A DNA stretch of 29,666 nt from JBCAWW01 sp039024315 (GCA_039024315.1 JBCCQN010000095.1:1-29666); one strand, 5' to 3'; numbered from the stretch's first letter, positions 1 through 7,864 are shown. The notes: a model not told the origin generated them from the letters alone. A program made the numbers and translations.

Positions 1-682
1 AGATCAGCTGAAGCATCTAAAGCGTTCTACCATCCTGCAAATCAGCAAAATCAAGCAGTTTTTCTCCGTCAATGCGGATATTTTCATTCGCACTATGCTA
101 CTGGTTTTTAGCCTTGCCTTTGTCAACGCCAAATCTTTTGCTCTCGACGATAATACGCTCGCGATCAATGCTATTTTGATGCAATACTTCCTGATGATGT
201 CTTATGCCGTAGATGGTTTTGCGTATGCTGCCGAAAGCTTAGCCGGTAGATTCATCGGCGAAGGCTCCGCTCCCAAGTTACGCGAAGCGGTCCGTAAATT
301 ATTGCTTTGGGGGACGGGCTTTGGGGCTATTTTCGCTTTGGTATATTTAGCGTTCGGCGAAGCCATGCTCCATGTTTTCACTGACCAAGAAGAATTGATT
401 ACTGCCGCTGCTGAGTATGTGCCTTGGCTCGCCTTGATTGCCCTTCTGGCGCCTTTGGCCTTTGTTTGGGACGGAATTTATATCGGGGCCACCGCGACTA
501 AAGCCATGCGCAATACTATGATTGTGGCCGTCCTGCTCATTTTTTTGCCTACCTATTTCCTCTCGATAGATTCCCTCTACAATCACGGCATTTGGCTTTC
601 GATGACGGTCCTGATGGTAGCCCGCGGAGGTTTGCTGAGCCTCACTGCCAAGAAACATATTTTCGGTATTATCAAAGCCTGA
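1..682 (+). CDS. MATE family efflux transporter, DinF-like (3' part only)
   Basis: The gene enters from the left edge; the reading frame is open from base 2 and ends with TGA at 680-682, giving about 226 C-terminal residues. The part seen is hydrophobic, with four or more membrane segments. It has the DinF-like stretch in which a phenylalanine-rich segment is followed by VNADIFIRT, then a helix and LAINAILMQYF, as in the second half of MATE transporters. MATE proteins are inner-membrane antiporters that export organic cations or drugs using Na+ or H+ gradients; the substrate cannot be told from sequence. A hairpin follows the stop at 689-718. A copy of the window's short hairpin element lies inside the gene at 350-365. 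The family call is firm; the start and the N-terminal half lie outside the window. Confidence 0.85.
   Translation, partial: DQLKHLKRSTILQISKIKQFFSVNADIFIRTMLLVFSLAFVNAKSFALDDNTLAINAILMQYFLMMSYAVDGFAYAAESLAGRFIGEGSAPKLREAVRKLLLWGTGFGAIFALVYLAFGEAMLHVFTDQEELITAAAEYVPWLALIALLAPLAFVWDGIYIGATATKAMRNTMIVAVLLIFLPTYFLSIDSLYNHGIWLSMTVLMVARGGLLSLTAKKHIFGIIKA
350..365 (-). repeat. REP-like 16-mer inside the MATE gene
   Basis: Read on the minus strand this is TGGCTTCGCCGAACGC, identical to the copy at 802-817 on the plus strand and one base from the consensus CNGCTNCGCNGAACGC. In the MATE frame it encodes AFGEA. As a coding sequence it could be coincidental, but its identity with the intergenic copy argues for family membership. 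Confidence 0.45.
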
Positions 683-688
683 TTTGGT

Positions 689-718
689 TACCCTGATTCC
701 CTGATTTCAGGGAGGGTA
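689..718 (+). terminator. Bulged hairpin after the MATE gene, possible terminator
   Basis: Outer arms TACCCT (689-694) and AGGGTA (713-718) enclose the inner stem CCCTGA/TCAGGG (699-704/707-712) with a TT loop and a 4-base bulge (695-698). It starts 7 bases after the MATE stop. There is no clean T-run after it, so it may be a weak or factor-dependent terminator or an mRNA 3'-end stabiliser. Confidence 0.45.
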
Positions 719-750
719 CATCTTCATTTCTGACCGTTGGGGTGGGTTTT

Positions 751-817
751 CCCCTGCGTGGAACGCTTCTATTGTGTTTACTAAGGCCTTTTATTTTTCC
801 ATGGCTTCGCCGAACGC
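751..817 (+). repeat. Two REP-like elements in the leader of the HRDC gene
   Basis: The copy at 802-817 reads TGGCTTCGCCGAACGC: stem GGC/GCC with loop TTC, then GAACGC. A degenerate copy at 751-766 reads CCCCTGCGTGGAACGC. Both lie between the MATE stop and the ATG at 850 and account for the apparent coding extension upstream of that ATG. Nothing else was recognised in 683-849. Confidence 0.6.
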
Positions 818-849
818 TTATCTCATATTGCTTCCAGAAAGCAAAAATC

Positions 850-1461
850 ATGTCTGATATCAATAATGATCGGCTTCCTCCTTTGGAGCGGATGTTGCGA
901 GCGGCGCTACGCCACTTGCGCTTCGAACTGGCCAAATACGAAGGAATACCACCATACAGAATTTTTAATAACCAAAGTTTACTTGAAATCTGTGACAATA
1001 AACCGAGCACTTTGTCAGAGCTGCAAGCAGTCGTAGGCATGGGAGATTATCGCTGTAATCGCTATGGCGGCACCATCTTACTGTGCGTTAAGCGGACGCT
1101 TAAGCTTTATCGCCGGCAATGGTTCGATACTGCTCGAATACGAGCGGGTCAGCCTGCCCAGCAGGCGATCAAATCATTGTTTGAAAGTGGTTTTGAGGCG
1201 AGTGAAATCGCTCAAAGTCGTCAGATACAAAAAAGTAGCGTAATCCGCTCTCTTGAATATCTCCAGCATGCCGGTGAAATTTCTACCGGCAGCTGGGTCG
1301 AGGAGCAAATACCCGATCACCAACTACAAAACAGTCAATTGTACTTCGCAGCCCATCCGCAGAGCGATCTCAAATCGGCCTATGAGGCCTTGGGGTTAGA
1401 TTATGATACGCTGAGAATGTGTCGGATGTACGTCAGCAATGTGGAAAGGATGGAGTTCTAA
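850..1461 (+). CDS. RecQ C-terminal-like protein: HRDC domain + HTH, no helicase
   Basis: 203 residues. Residues about 10-85 are an HRDC domain (helicase and RNase D C-terminal, a nucleic-acid binding fold). Its typical marks are L.hLR.ELAKYEGIPPYRIF, then LLEIC, then TLSELQAVVGMGDYRCNRYG. Residues about 105-200 resemble the helix-turn-helix domain that ends bacteroidetal RecQ proteins (helicase-HTH, HTH_40-like). No Walker A, DEAD-box or zinc-cysteine motifs are present, so this is not a helicase by itself. The ATG at 850 was chosen because homology begins there; an in-frame GTG at 742 would add a stretch encoded by repeat elements. The next gene, 32 bases downstream, is a paralogue with the same C-terminal architecture. 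Both probably bind DNA structures as accessory factors; this role is inferred. Confidence 0.7.
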   Translation: MSDINNDRLPPLERMLRAALRHLRFELAKYEGIPPYRIFNNQSLLEICDNKPSTLSELQAVVGMGDYRCNRYGGTILLCVKRTLKLYRRQWFDTARIRAGQPAQQAIKSLFESGFEASEIAQSRQIQKSSVIRSLEYLQHAGEISTGSWVEEQIPDHQLQNSQLYFAAHPQSDLKSAYEALGLDYDTLRMCRMYVSNVERMEF

Positions 1462-1493
1462 GATTTTATTATTCAACGTTTTACAGAAAAACC

Positions 1494-2438
1494 ATGAAAC
1501 CTTATCAAATTAAACCAATTGATGTCGCGGAGAAAGCGATCTCCGTTTTAAAAACTGTCTTACTGCTAGACAAAGCTTATTCAGCAAGTTACTTAATGCG
1601 CTTACTGAAGGGGGATGAACAATATCCTTTAAAAGATGAAGCTCACAAGCAGCTAGAGACCTTTGGTGTCTTAGCAGAAGACAATTTTAGTCAAATTGAA
1701 GGCCTGATTTACTATTTACAAAAGCAAGCTTATTTATGCGTCAAGGACGAATCCTTCGGTAATATCGAAGCGAGTGAACTGGCTACAGAATTTCTTGGCA
1801 AACCTAAACCTATGCTTGCCAATCGTCGCCAGTTGACTCGCTCTTGGCTAGAGGCCCAACTCCATCGCGAGTTGCGCGAGCTGCGCAAGGAGCTATCCGA
1901 GTCAATGGAGGTTTTACCATATGAACTTTACAACAATTACGCGATGCACCTCTTAAGCACTCAAATGCCAGCAACGTTAGAAGAGCTAAATGCTATTCCA
2001 GCAGCATTTACTATTCCTGACGCTTGCAAACTGATGGTCCTAAATAAAATCGAAGCCGCCCGTGAGCTCAAAGTCAAGGATGAGCGCAGCGGAGGATTGT
2101 ATACCAAAGCGCATTCGCCTAGTCATCAAGCAGTATTGAGATTGTGCGAGGAAGGGTGTTCGCTCGAAGAAATCGCAGCGGCTCGGTCTATCAAACCGGC
2201 CACTGTGCGGTCATATCTGACCAACCTACATCGTACTGAGCAGTTGGATTTGAGTTTGGTGATTGAGGAAAATCTGGATGAGAAGATTTTGCACCGAGGT
2301 GTGGAGTATTTTAGTCAGAGTGGTGATGGTCGTCTAAAGACGGCGCACGAGAGTTTAGGGATCGATTACGAAAGCTTGCACTGGTGCAAACTTTACCACG
2401 AAATACGGGGGTCTGAGCCTGTGGAACAGGCCGCCTAG
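1494..2438 (+). CDS. RecQ C-terminal-like protein: RQC winged helix + HRDC + HTH, no helicase
   Basis: 314 residues. Residues about 8-100 resemble the RQC winged-helix domain of RecQ: DVAEKAISVLKTV, then SASYLMRLLKGDE, then LETFGVLAEDN and IYYLQKQAYLCV. Residues about 115-195 are a degenerate HRDC domain (LHRELRELRKEL, then VLPYELYNN, then ATLEELNAIP). Residues about 210-305 are a helix-turn-helix domain (EEGCSLEEIAAARSIKPATV) closely matching the end of the upstream gene. It is the RecQ tail from the RQC domain onward with the ATPase absent. An ATG at 1419 would overlap the upstream gene; the ATG at 1494 is preferred because RQC homology starts just after it. The two genes look like an operon. 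The stop is 10 bases from the convergent ung gene, with no terminator visible between. Confidence 0.7.
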   Translation: MKPYQIKPIDVAEKAISVLKTVLLLDKAYSASYLMRLLKGDEQYPLKDEAHKQLETFGVLAEDNFSQIEGLIYYLQKQAYLCVKDESFGNIEASELATEFLGKPKPMLANRRQLTRSWLEAQLHRELRELRKELSESMEVLPYELYNNYAMHLLSTQMPATLEELNAIPAAFTIPDACKLMVLNKIEAARELKVKDERSGGLYTKAHSPSHQAVLRLCEEGCSLEEIAAARSIKPATVRSYLTNLHRTEQLDLSLVIEENLDEKILHRGVEYFSQSGDGRLKTAHESLGIDYESLHWCKLYHEIRGSEPVEQAA

Positions 2439-2448
2439 TTTCTCAGCA

Positions 2449-3135
2449 CTATACCTGCCAATTGATGGGACTTTTGCCTTGCTGTTCTAGCAAGGCATTA
2501 GCCTTTGAAAAATGCTGGCAACCGAAAAAACCGTTGTGTGCCGCAAAAGGCGAAGGATGGGCTGCTTTGAGCACATGGTGCCTACCAGGGTCAATGATTA
2601 AGCCTTTTTGTTGGGCGTAACGCCCCCAAAGTAGAAAGACAATACCTTCGCGCTGCTCATTTAGCTTTTGGATAGCTACGCTAGTAAAGGTTTCCCAACC
2701 TTTTTTCTGGTGAGAAGCAGGAGTATGAGCGCGAACGGTCAGCATGGAGTTGAGCATCAAAACCCCTTGCTGCGCCCAACTTTCTAGATTGCCATGATTA
2801 GGAATAGTAAAGCCGACATCGGTGGCTAATTCTTTATAAATATTTTTAAGGGAAGGGGGAGCTTTGATGCCATGTGGCACAGAAAAAGATAAACCATGGG
2901 CTTGTCCGGGGCCGTGATAAGGGTCTTGGCCGATGATGACCACTTTGACTTGGTCAAAAGGGGTGGTATTGAAAGCATTGAAAATGAGCTTACCCGGAGG
3001 GAAAACGGTCATCTTGGCCTGACGCTCACTGAGGAGGAAGTTCTTGAGTTCTACGAAGTAGGGCTTAGCAAATTCGTCCCAAAGTACCTTTTTCCAGCCT
3101 TCTTCTAGTTTTACAGATTCTGCAGGGTGAGCCAT
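2449..3135 (-). CDS. ung: Uracil-DNA glycosylase
   Basis: 228 residues, the usual length for family-1 UDG. It removes uracil from DNA after cytosine deamination or dUTP incorporation, the first step of base excision repair. The catalytic water-activating loop GQDPYHGPGQAHG is present with Asp71. The C-terminal HPSPFAAHNGFFGC motif is the minor-groove intercalation loop with the catalytic His, followed by HFSKAN. Complete and intact. It begins 3 bases after the stop of the TIMP-like gene on the same strand, so the two are probably cotranscribed. It converges with the RecQ-like gene. Confidence 0.97.
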   Translation of the reverse strand: MAHPAESVKLEEGWKKVLWDEFAKPYFVELKNFLLSERQAKMTVFPPGKLIFNAFNTTPFDQVKVVIIGQDPYHGPGQAHGLSFSVPHGIKAPPSLKNIYKELATDVGFTIPNHGNLESWAQQGVLMLNSMLTVRAHTPASHQKKGWETFTSVAIQKLNEQREGIVFLLWGRYAQQKGLIIDPGRHHVLKAAHPSPFAAHNGFFGCQHFSKANALLEQQGKSPINWQV

Positions 3136-3138
3136 ATT

Positions 3139-3666
3139 TTATGATCGGTTTTGAGTAGGAGTTTTACGTTTGCGGAGCACGATAAAAGCCATAAATGCCA
3201 GCGCAAATACTGTGAGGCCACTTAAGGTCCAATACATTAGGGGGACAAGGGAAGATTGAGAAGGTTTTTGGCTTTGGCCCAGCTTACTGAGATAATTTGT
3301 GGCATCTGCGATGAGCATATTGCCAGCACAAGCGTCCGTCTTGAAGGAAAATTTTTTGCGGGCAAAAACCAGATATCGTTGCCCTTCCTCAAAAGTGTAG
3401 CCACAATCAGTAGTGGCAAAGCCAGAATTGATAACCATCACTGTATCTGTCCGACGCTTCCAAGATTGGTGCACTTGGAAGGTATATTTCATGCCGCCTG
3501 ACATCCAATTGGTATTGACATAAATGACCGTTCCGTCGAAGACGATATCCGCAGAATCAATCTTGGCTTGGGTGCTCAAAGGAATGCATTCGCAAGCGAA
3601 TCCAGTCTGAATGCCTACGAATAATAGGAGCACATAAGTGGTCAATATTTTGCTCTTTTCTAGCAT
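3139..3666 (-). CDS. TIMP/netrin-like domain protein with C-terminal membrane anchor
   Basis: 175 residues from the ATG at 3666, chosen because a signal peptide begins there (MLEKSKILTTY followed by a hydrophobic LLLFVG core, ending GFA). The longer open frame to 3762 has no signal-peptide logic. Cleavage after GFA leaves a mature N-terminus Cys-Glu-Cys, the arrangement used by tissue inhibitors of metalloproteinases. Further cysteines lie at TTDCGY and TDACAG, consistent with a disulfide-bonded OB fold. Near the C-terminus comes one membrane helix (about residues 136-160), then a basic RKRKT tail. It is therefore probably anchored with the domain outside the cytoplasm. Inhibition of a protease is not shown; many bacterial members have no known function. 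Confidence 0.65.
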   Translation of the reverse strand: MLEKSKILTTYVLLLFVGIQTGFACECIPLSTQAKIDSADIVFDGTVIYVNTNWMSGGMKYTFQVHQSWKRRTDTVMVINSGFATTDCGYTFEEGQRYLVFARKKFSFKTDACAGNMLIADATNYLSKLGQSQKPSQSSLVPLMYWTLSGLTVFALAFMAFIVLRKRKTPTQNRS

Positions 3667-3894
3667 TTGGCTTTGCAATATATTGGGAACATAAACGGTC
3701 TGCAAATCTCTCTTTTTAGTATGAATTAGAAAGTATTTAGTAGCTAGAAAAACCACTCCCATTAGATCAAGAAACCCTTTTGATTTATCTCTTACTCTCG
3801 AGGTACTTGGCCTTTATTCCTAAAGAGATTTAGCAAACTTCGGCTAGCGGAAATAATGAACTGAGGCAACAAAAGATTGTTTATTAGCGTATTT

Positions 3895-3930
3895 TTGACA
3901 TTTACTTTGTATTACAAAGTACTTTATATA
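3895..3930 (+). promoter_or_regulatory. Palindromic operator and putative promoter of the DUF4173-like operon
   Basis: TACTTTGTATTACAAAGTA at 3903-3921 is a perfect dyad with 9-base arms and a single central base. TTGACA lies just upstream at 3895-3900 and an AT-rich TTTATATAT stretch lies downstream, so a bound regulator would cover the promoter. The start codon is at 3953. Dimeric PadR/winged-helix regulators bind dyads of this type in Bacteroidota; the identity of the regulator is inferred and no such gene is in the window. The rest of 3667-3894 shows nothing else recognisable. Confidence 0.55.
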
Positions 3931-3952
3931 TCTTTATTAAAAATCTATCACC

Positions 3953-5491
3953 ATGACACGACTACAATCCTATCGTCTGCCCCTTGCTTTGGCGATGACA
4001 GCGATCTACAATCTGTTTTTTTGGCAAGAACAGCTTGGAATCAACCTACCCATCTTTAGCCTTTTGATCATTGCCCTGATGTTTTTGCTCAACCCAGCGG
4101 CGATCCGTAGTCGCAACGCTTGGATTACGGCTTTAGGTAGTATAATAACAGGCGTATTAGTAGTGTGCTATCATTCGGGCACTTCCCAAGTTGTGCACAT
4201 CTTATCCACATTGCTGTTTGTGGGTTTTGCCCATCAAGCACCCTTGAGGACAGTATTTCACGCTTTGGGGCAATTATTTGAAAGTAGCATGCATATGGGC
4301 TTATCGCTGCAGGAAGAATGGCTCAGGATACGCAAAGAACAGCCTGGCTTTTCTAGGGTTAGCAATTATCTTAAGCTGATCGTGATCCCGATTGTAGGTG
4401 TTTTGGTGTTTTTCTTCATTTTTCGGGGAGCCAATCCCCGCTTTGCGGCCTTAACCGATGATTTATTTGTTTGGATAGGAGAATGGTTTGCAGACTTTTC
4501 ATTTTTGCGCTTCTTTTTCTTGCTCTTTGGCTTTATCATTTCTGTTGGGATCATCTACAGCCGTACTAGTAGCAAGATCTTAGAGCATGATGCTGCGCAG
4601 AATGATGAACTCAAGCGCGAGCGCAGAAAGAACAGGCTTCCTTTTAATTTCATCGGCCTTAAAAAAGAATACCGCATAGGTGTGCTGATGATCGGCATGG
4701 TCAATCTCATGCTCCTTGCCAATAATGTCATCGACATAGATTGGATTTGGCTTGGCTTTGAAGTAGAGCCTAATATGAACCTCAAGAACTTTGTCCATGA
4801 AGGTACCTATCTACTAATCCTTAGTATCATGCTCTCAATGGGAATCATGCTCTATTTTTTCCGGAGAAACCAGCATTTTTATCGGGATCAAGGATTACTC
4901 CACATCCTATCCTATCTCTGGGTAGCGCAAAATGTTATTTTGGTGATCTCAGTCGCCCTGCGCAATTACCATTATATCGCCTATCACGGCCTTGCTTATA
5001 AGCGTATCGGAGTATTTTTCTTTTTGCTAGCAACAGTATTAGGGCTATTTACTCTCTTTGCCAAAATCAGAAATCAAAAGTCTGCTTTTTACCTCTTTCG
5101 GATAAATGGTTGGGCCGTGTACGGTACGATTTTGCTTTTGTGTTGCTTCAATTGGGATATGATCATAGCTCGCTATAACCTTACTCAAGATTATCCAGGG
5201 CAAATTGACACTGAATTTTTATTGAGCTTATCAGATAAAACCCTGCCCGTTTTGATCGATCACCATGAAGAGGCAAAGGCTAAGCTCAATTCTCTTAGCG
5301 ATGACGGTTATGATGCAACTCAAATTGAGAGTATGATTACTCGTTATGAGCTCCATATCAGTAAAAAAATCGATGAGTTTCAAGAAACGCAAGAGAAATA
5401 CAGTTGGCCTTCGTGGAATCTGCCTGAAGCAAATACTCTCTCCTACCTCCATGCTTATCAAGGAACCCTAAAGCCCTTCGAAAATGAATAA
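3953..5491 (+). CDS. Polytopic membrane protein, DUF4173/DUF4153-like
   Basis: 512 residues with about ten or more hydrophobic membrane segments from residue 8 to about 415, then a hydrophilic C-terminal region (about residues 425-512). The closing stretch, in which Trp and Ser residues precede Asn-Leu (SWPSWNLPEANTLSYL), resembles the end of bacteroidetal DUF4173 proteins. No catalytic motif is seen and the biochemical role is unknown. It is the first gene of an operon preceded by a strong palindromic operator; its stop overlaps the next gene by 8 bases, which suggests translational coupling. Genes of this family are commonly placed beside small winged-helix regulators in Bacteroidota, but none is adjacent here. 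Confidence 0.65.
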   Translation: MTRLQSYRLPLALAMTAIYNLFFWQEQLGINLPIFSLLIIALMFLLNPAAIRSRNAWITALGSIITGVLVVCYHSGTSQVVHILSTLLFVGFAHQAPLRTVFHALGQLFESSMHMGLSLQEEWLRIRKEQPGFSRVSNYLKLIVIPIVGVLVFFFIFRGANPRFAALTDDLFVWIGEWFADFSFLRFFFLLFGFIISVGIIYSRTSSKILEHDAAQNDELKRERRKNRLPFNFIGLKKEYRIGVLMIGMVNLMLLANNVIDIDWIWLGFEVEPNMNLKNFVHEGTYLLILSIMLSMGIMLYFFRRNQHFYRDQGLLHILSYLWVAQNVILVISVALRNYHYIAYHGLAYKRIGVFFFLLATVLGLFTLFAKIRNQKSAFYLFRINGWAVYGTILLLCCFNWDMIIARYNLTQDYPGQIDTEFLLSLSDKTLPVLIDHHEEAKAKLNSLSDDGYDATQIESMITRYELHISKKIDEFQETQEKYSWPSWNLPEANTLSYLHAYQGTLKPFENE

Positions 5492-6005
5492 GGACGCACT
5501 TAAACAAAAAATGAGCGAATCCTTTGTCAATGCGATAGGATTTGCGACCCTGAGAGCTTGTTGGACAGCTGCAGCCATTATTGTCTTGGGAGCCTTGTTT
5601 ACAGGGGATGGGAGCCCTGAGTTTGTTAGCCCTGAGTTTGTTACCACCATGATGATCGTTGGCAGCATCGTCTCTCTGTTTGTAGCCAAAATACATTCTT
5701 TTTTCGTACTAGGTTTTTTGACCATGATGTATCGTCCCAAGATCCAATCCGATACGGCAGGGATGTTATTTGGTCGCTGGTGGCTGATCCATAGTTTTAC
5801 CGTCTGGCTGATTCCAGCAATTTTGATGGTTATATCCCAAGTAGATGAATTCGAGGCTTGGGGTTCATTGATCGCGGTCGGCTTTAATTCAAGTTTGGTG
5901 CTTTGGTTGTTTTGCAGACGCTATATAGAGAAAAGAGACAAGGCAATAGTCGAGCTAAAGAAGATGGATAAGGATGCAGCAATCTCTGGTTTGGTCCCGT
6001 CATAA
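5484..6005 (+). CDS. Small membrane protein of unknown function
   Basis: 173 residues, not recognised. Four hydrophobic segments are visible, at about 18-40, 52-80, 95-118 and 126-148, followed by a charged C-terminal tail (EKRDKAIVELKKMDKD). It overlaps the preceding membrane protein gene by 8 bases and is followed after 15 bases by the BNR gene, so it is the middle gene of an operon and may act with the upstream membrane protein. A 15-base tandem duplication at 5613-5642 repeats the peptide SPEFV in the first periplasmic or cytoplasmic loop. The ATG at 5484 is supported by the overlap. Confidence 0.6.
   Translation: MNKDALKQKMSESFVNAIGFATLRACWTAAAIIVLGALFTGDGSPEFVSPEFVTTMMIVGSIVSLFVAKIHSFFVLGFLTMMYRPKIQSDTAGMLFGRWWLIHSFTVWLIPAILMVISQVDEFEAWGSLIAVGFNSSLVLWLFCRRYIEKRDKAIVELKKMDKDAAISGLVPS
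5613..5642 (+). repeat. 15-base tandem duplication within the small membrane protein gene
   Basis: AGCCCTGAGTTTGTT occurs at 5613-5627 and again at 5628-5642, exact and in frame, giving the peptide SPEFVSPEFV in a loop between membrane segments. It looks like a recent slippage duplication. Confidence 0.85.
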
Positions 6006-6026
6006 GTAGGAAAACGACTTATGACG
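5998..6026 (+). promoter_or_regulatory. Hairpin linking stop and start codons (translational coupling)
   Basis: CGTCATAAGT (5998-6007) and ACTTATGACG (6017-6026) are perfectly complementary 10-base arms with a 9-base loop. The left arm contains the TAA stop of the membrane protein gene (6003-6005). The right arm contains the ATG of the BNR gene (6021-6023). The start would be hidden until a terminating ribosome opens the stem. Confidence 0.55.
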
Positions 6027-7241
6027 CGGATACTAAGCCTACTGTTTTGTTTGCTACTCTTGGCCTCTAACACCCTACATGCACAATTCATTATTCAAAA
6101 TTCGGGAACCCAACAATCTCTTGAAGATGTTCGCTTTTACGATAGTCAGCTAGGGATTATTGTTGGGGACTCAGGGACGGTATTGCGCAGTATCGATGGC
6201 GGCAATATTTGGACCACTGTCCCAACTGGCATCAATAGTAAGCTAAGTCGCGTACGATTTTTTGATTCTCAAAACGCTTTGGTGATTGGCAATGAGCCTG
6301 CTGTCATCTTACGTTCAGCAGATGGCGGCCAAACTTGGACTACAATCACCGATTCGAGCAATCAGTATTACGATCTTGTAATACTTGATGATTCCATTGC
6401 CTTGCTTTCTACTCATGAGGCTTTGCTCCGAACCCGGGATCTAGGACAAACTTGGCAAGTGCATTATGATGGGCCAGCCACAGATCGCCTAGGGTTGATG
6501 TCGTTTATTGATGCGCAAAGAGGCTTTAGCATTAGAGGATGGGCTGGTTTCAGCCCTGCCTTTAGTATTCAAAAAACCACAGATGGCGGTGGTAGTTGGA
6601 CCGAGATACCTATGTTAAGCGGTCAGAACCCTACTATCTTAGAGGCTCTTATCTACCTCAACGATAGTACAGGTTTTGCTGCTGGCTGGTACAATCCTCA
6701 CTTGGTTAAAACCAAGAATGCAGGCGCAGACTGGTCCTTTTCCTCCGTTGAGGATCCACAAAATGGGGGGCAAATCATCGACATGACAATGCTGAATGAC
6801 ACTTTAGGCTTTGCCTCTGGCTGGTATAATTCCATCTTCAAAACTATTGATGGCGGTGCAAATTGGTTTATGCTAGATCAGCCCTTCTCAACCAGCATTC
6901 AATACCAAGGATTATATTTTCTCAATGATCAGTTGGGCTGGGTGGTTGGTACCCAAGGAGCTATCCTCAAAACCAATACAGGAGGCGGCTCAGTTAGTGT
7001 AAGTGATGATCTTGAAAAGATAAGCTTCTCAGTCTTTCCCAATCCCAACTTTGGGAGCTTTCAGCTTCAATTAAAATCAAATGTCAAGCTTAGGTCGCTA
7101 CAGCTTTTTGATATTGAAGGCCGACTAGTCGAACGTTTCTCTTTTGTACCTGAGATAATAACACTCAAAAATTCGGGTTTATACATGCTGGTACTGGATA
7201 CTGAACAGGGAATGCTAACTCAGAAGGTTTGGGTTCACTAG
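6021..7241 (+). CDS. Secreted BNR/YCF48-like beta-propeller protein with T9SS sorting domain
   Basis: 406 residues. Residues 1-22 are a signal peptide ending HAQ. The body (about 25-330) has repeated Asp-box motifs of the form SxDGGxxW: SIDGGNIW, SADGGQTW, TRDLGQTW, TTDGGGSW, TKNAGADW and TIDGGANW. These mark a BNR/YCF48-like propeller. Residues about 335-406 are a type A T9SS C-terminal domain (VFPNPNFGSFQL, then LFDIEGRLV, then SGLYMLVL), so the protein should cross the outer membrane by the type IX system and be released or attached at the surface. The ligand is unknown. It is the third gene of the operon and its start may be controlled by the hairpin at 5998-6026. Its TAG overlaps the stop of the convergent gene in a shared CTAG. 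Confidence 0.85.
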   Translation: MTRILSLLFCLLLLASNTLHAQFIIQNSGTQQSLEDVRFYDSQLGIIVGDSGTVLRSIDGGNIWTTVPTGINSKLSRVRFFDSQNALVIGNEPAVILRSADGGQTWTTITDSSNQYYDLVILDDSIALLSTHEALLRTRDLGQTWQVHYDGPATDRLGLMSFIDAQRGFSIRGWAGFSPAFSIQKTTDGGGSWTEIPMLSGQNPTILEALIYLNDSTGFAAGWYNPHLVKTKNAGADWSFSSVEDPQNGGQIIDMTMLNDTLGFASGWYNSIFKTIDGGANWFMLDQPFSTSIQYQGLYFLNDQLGWVVGTQGAILKTNTGGGSVSVSDDLEKISFSVFPNPNFGSFQLQLKSNVKLRSLQLFDIEGRLVERFSFVPEIITLKNSGLYMLVLDTEQGMLTQKVWVH

Positions 7242-7864
7242 CGATACGATCGATGTAGCTTCAATTCTTCTTTAAGTTTTTCTTTAATCTCTGGATTATA
7301 AACAGTGCCTCTTTTCCCGTAGAAGTACAGATCTTTATCCTGACTATACCTCAATCTAAAAAGCGGTGCCTGTTTCCAAGCATCAGGAAGTTTAAAGTCA
7401 ATCGATCGTATATTAATCTCCGCAGGGTTGATTACACAACTATTGCCTTTGATGCGGAATTTTTTGTGGAAAGGGAAACGCCAGCGGATTACAGAATCTT
7501 GGAGCTGACCGGTATTCTCGATCAACACAAAAAAATCTCTCTTAGGGGAAACGCAATCAATAATCAGCTCACGATAGGTATAAGCATTCCAGAGCCAAAA
7601 GCCAATCGCTACCACACAAATAATAATCGCCTCAATAATCGCGATTGGTTTGATTGAGAAGAAATGCGTCAGCAAGCGATCTAAGCCCAATATCAGCAGT
7701 ATAAGCAAGAACAAACCTGATAATGGCCATACCAAAATCCCTCCGAAATCGGGGTGCCGAGCAGCACTAATTATCCCAATTACAATAGCAATACATATTA
7801 ATGGACATAGGATGAGCAAAGGCGTTAATGGGTACATTAAGCCTAGGAGCTTGGCTAGTAGCAT
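7238..7864 (-). CDS. Membrane protein of unknown function
   Basis: 208 residues, not recognised. Three hydrophobic segments fill the first half (about residues 12-34, 42-62 and 70-93). A soluble C-terminal half follows (about 95-208), rich in charged and aromatic residues, and could be a small beta domain (FFVLIENTGQLQDSVIRW, then SCVINPAEI). The N-terminus lacks a cleavable signal. It converges with the BNR gene, sharing a CTAG that holds both stop codons. A perfect 26-base palindrome lies just upstream of its start, so it is probably transcribed from its own promoter or by read-through from the lipoprotein gene, which lies on the same strand. Confidence 0.55.
   Translation of the reverse strand: MLLAKLLGLMYPLTPLLILCPLICIAIVIGIISAARHPDFGGILVWPLSGLFLLILLILGLDRLLTHFFSIKPIAIIEAIIICVVAIGFWLWNAYTYRELIIDCVSPKRDFFVLIENTGQLQDSVIRWRFPFHKKFRIKGNSCVINPAEINIRSIDFKLPDAWKQAPLFRLRYSQDKDLYFYGKRGTVYNPEIKEKLKEELKLHRSYR

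Noticed and set aside
742..849. Coding extension from a GTG at 742 ahead of the HRDC gene
   Set aside because: The extension is encoded by two REP-like elements and lacks homology; the ATG at 850 begins the recognisable domain.
3667..3762. N-terminal extension of the TIMP-like protein
   Set aside because: The longer reading frame buries the signal peptide; the ATG at 3666 places it at the N-terminus.
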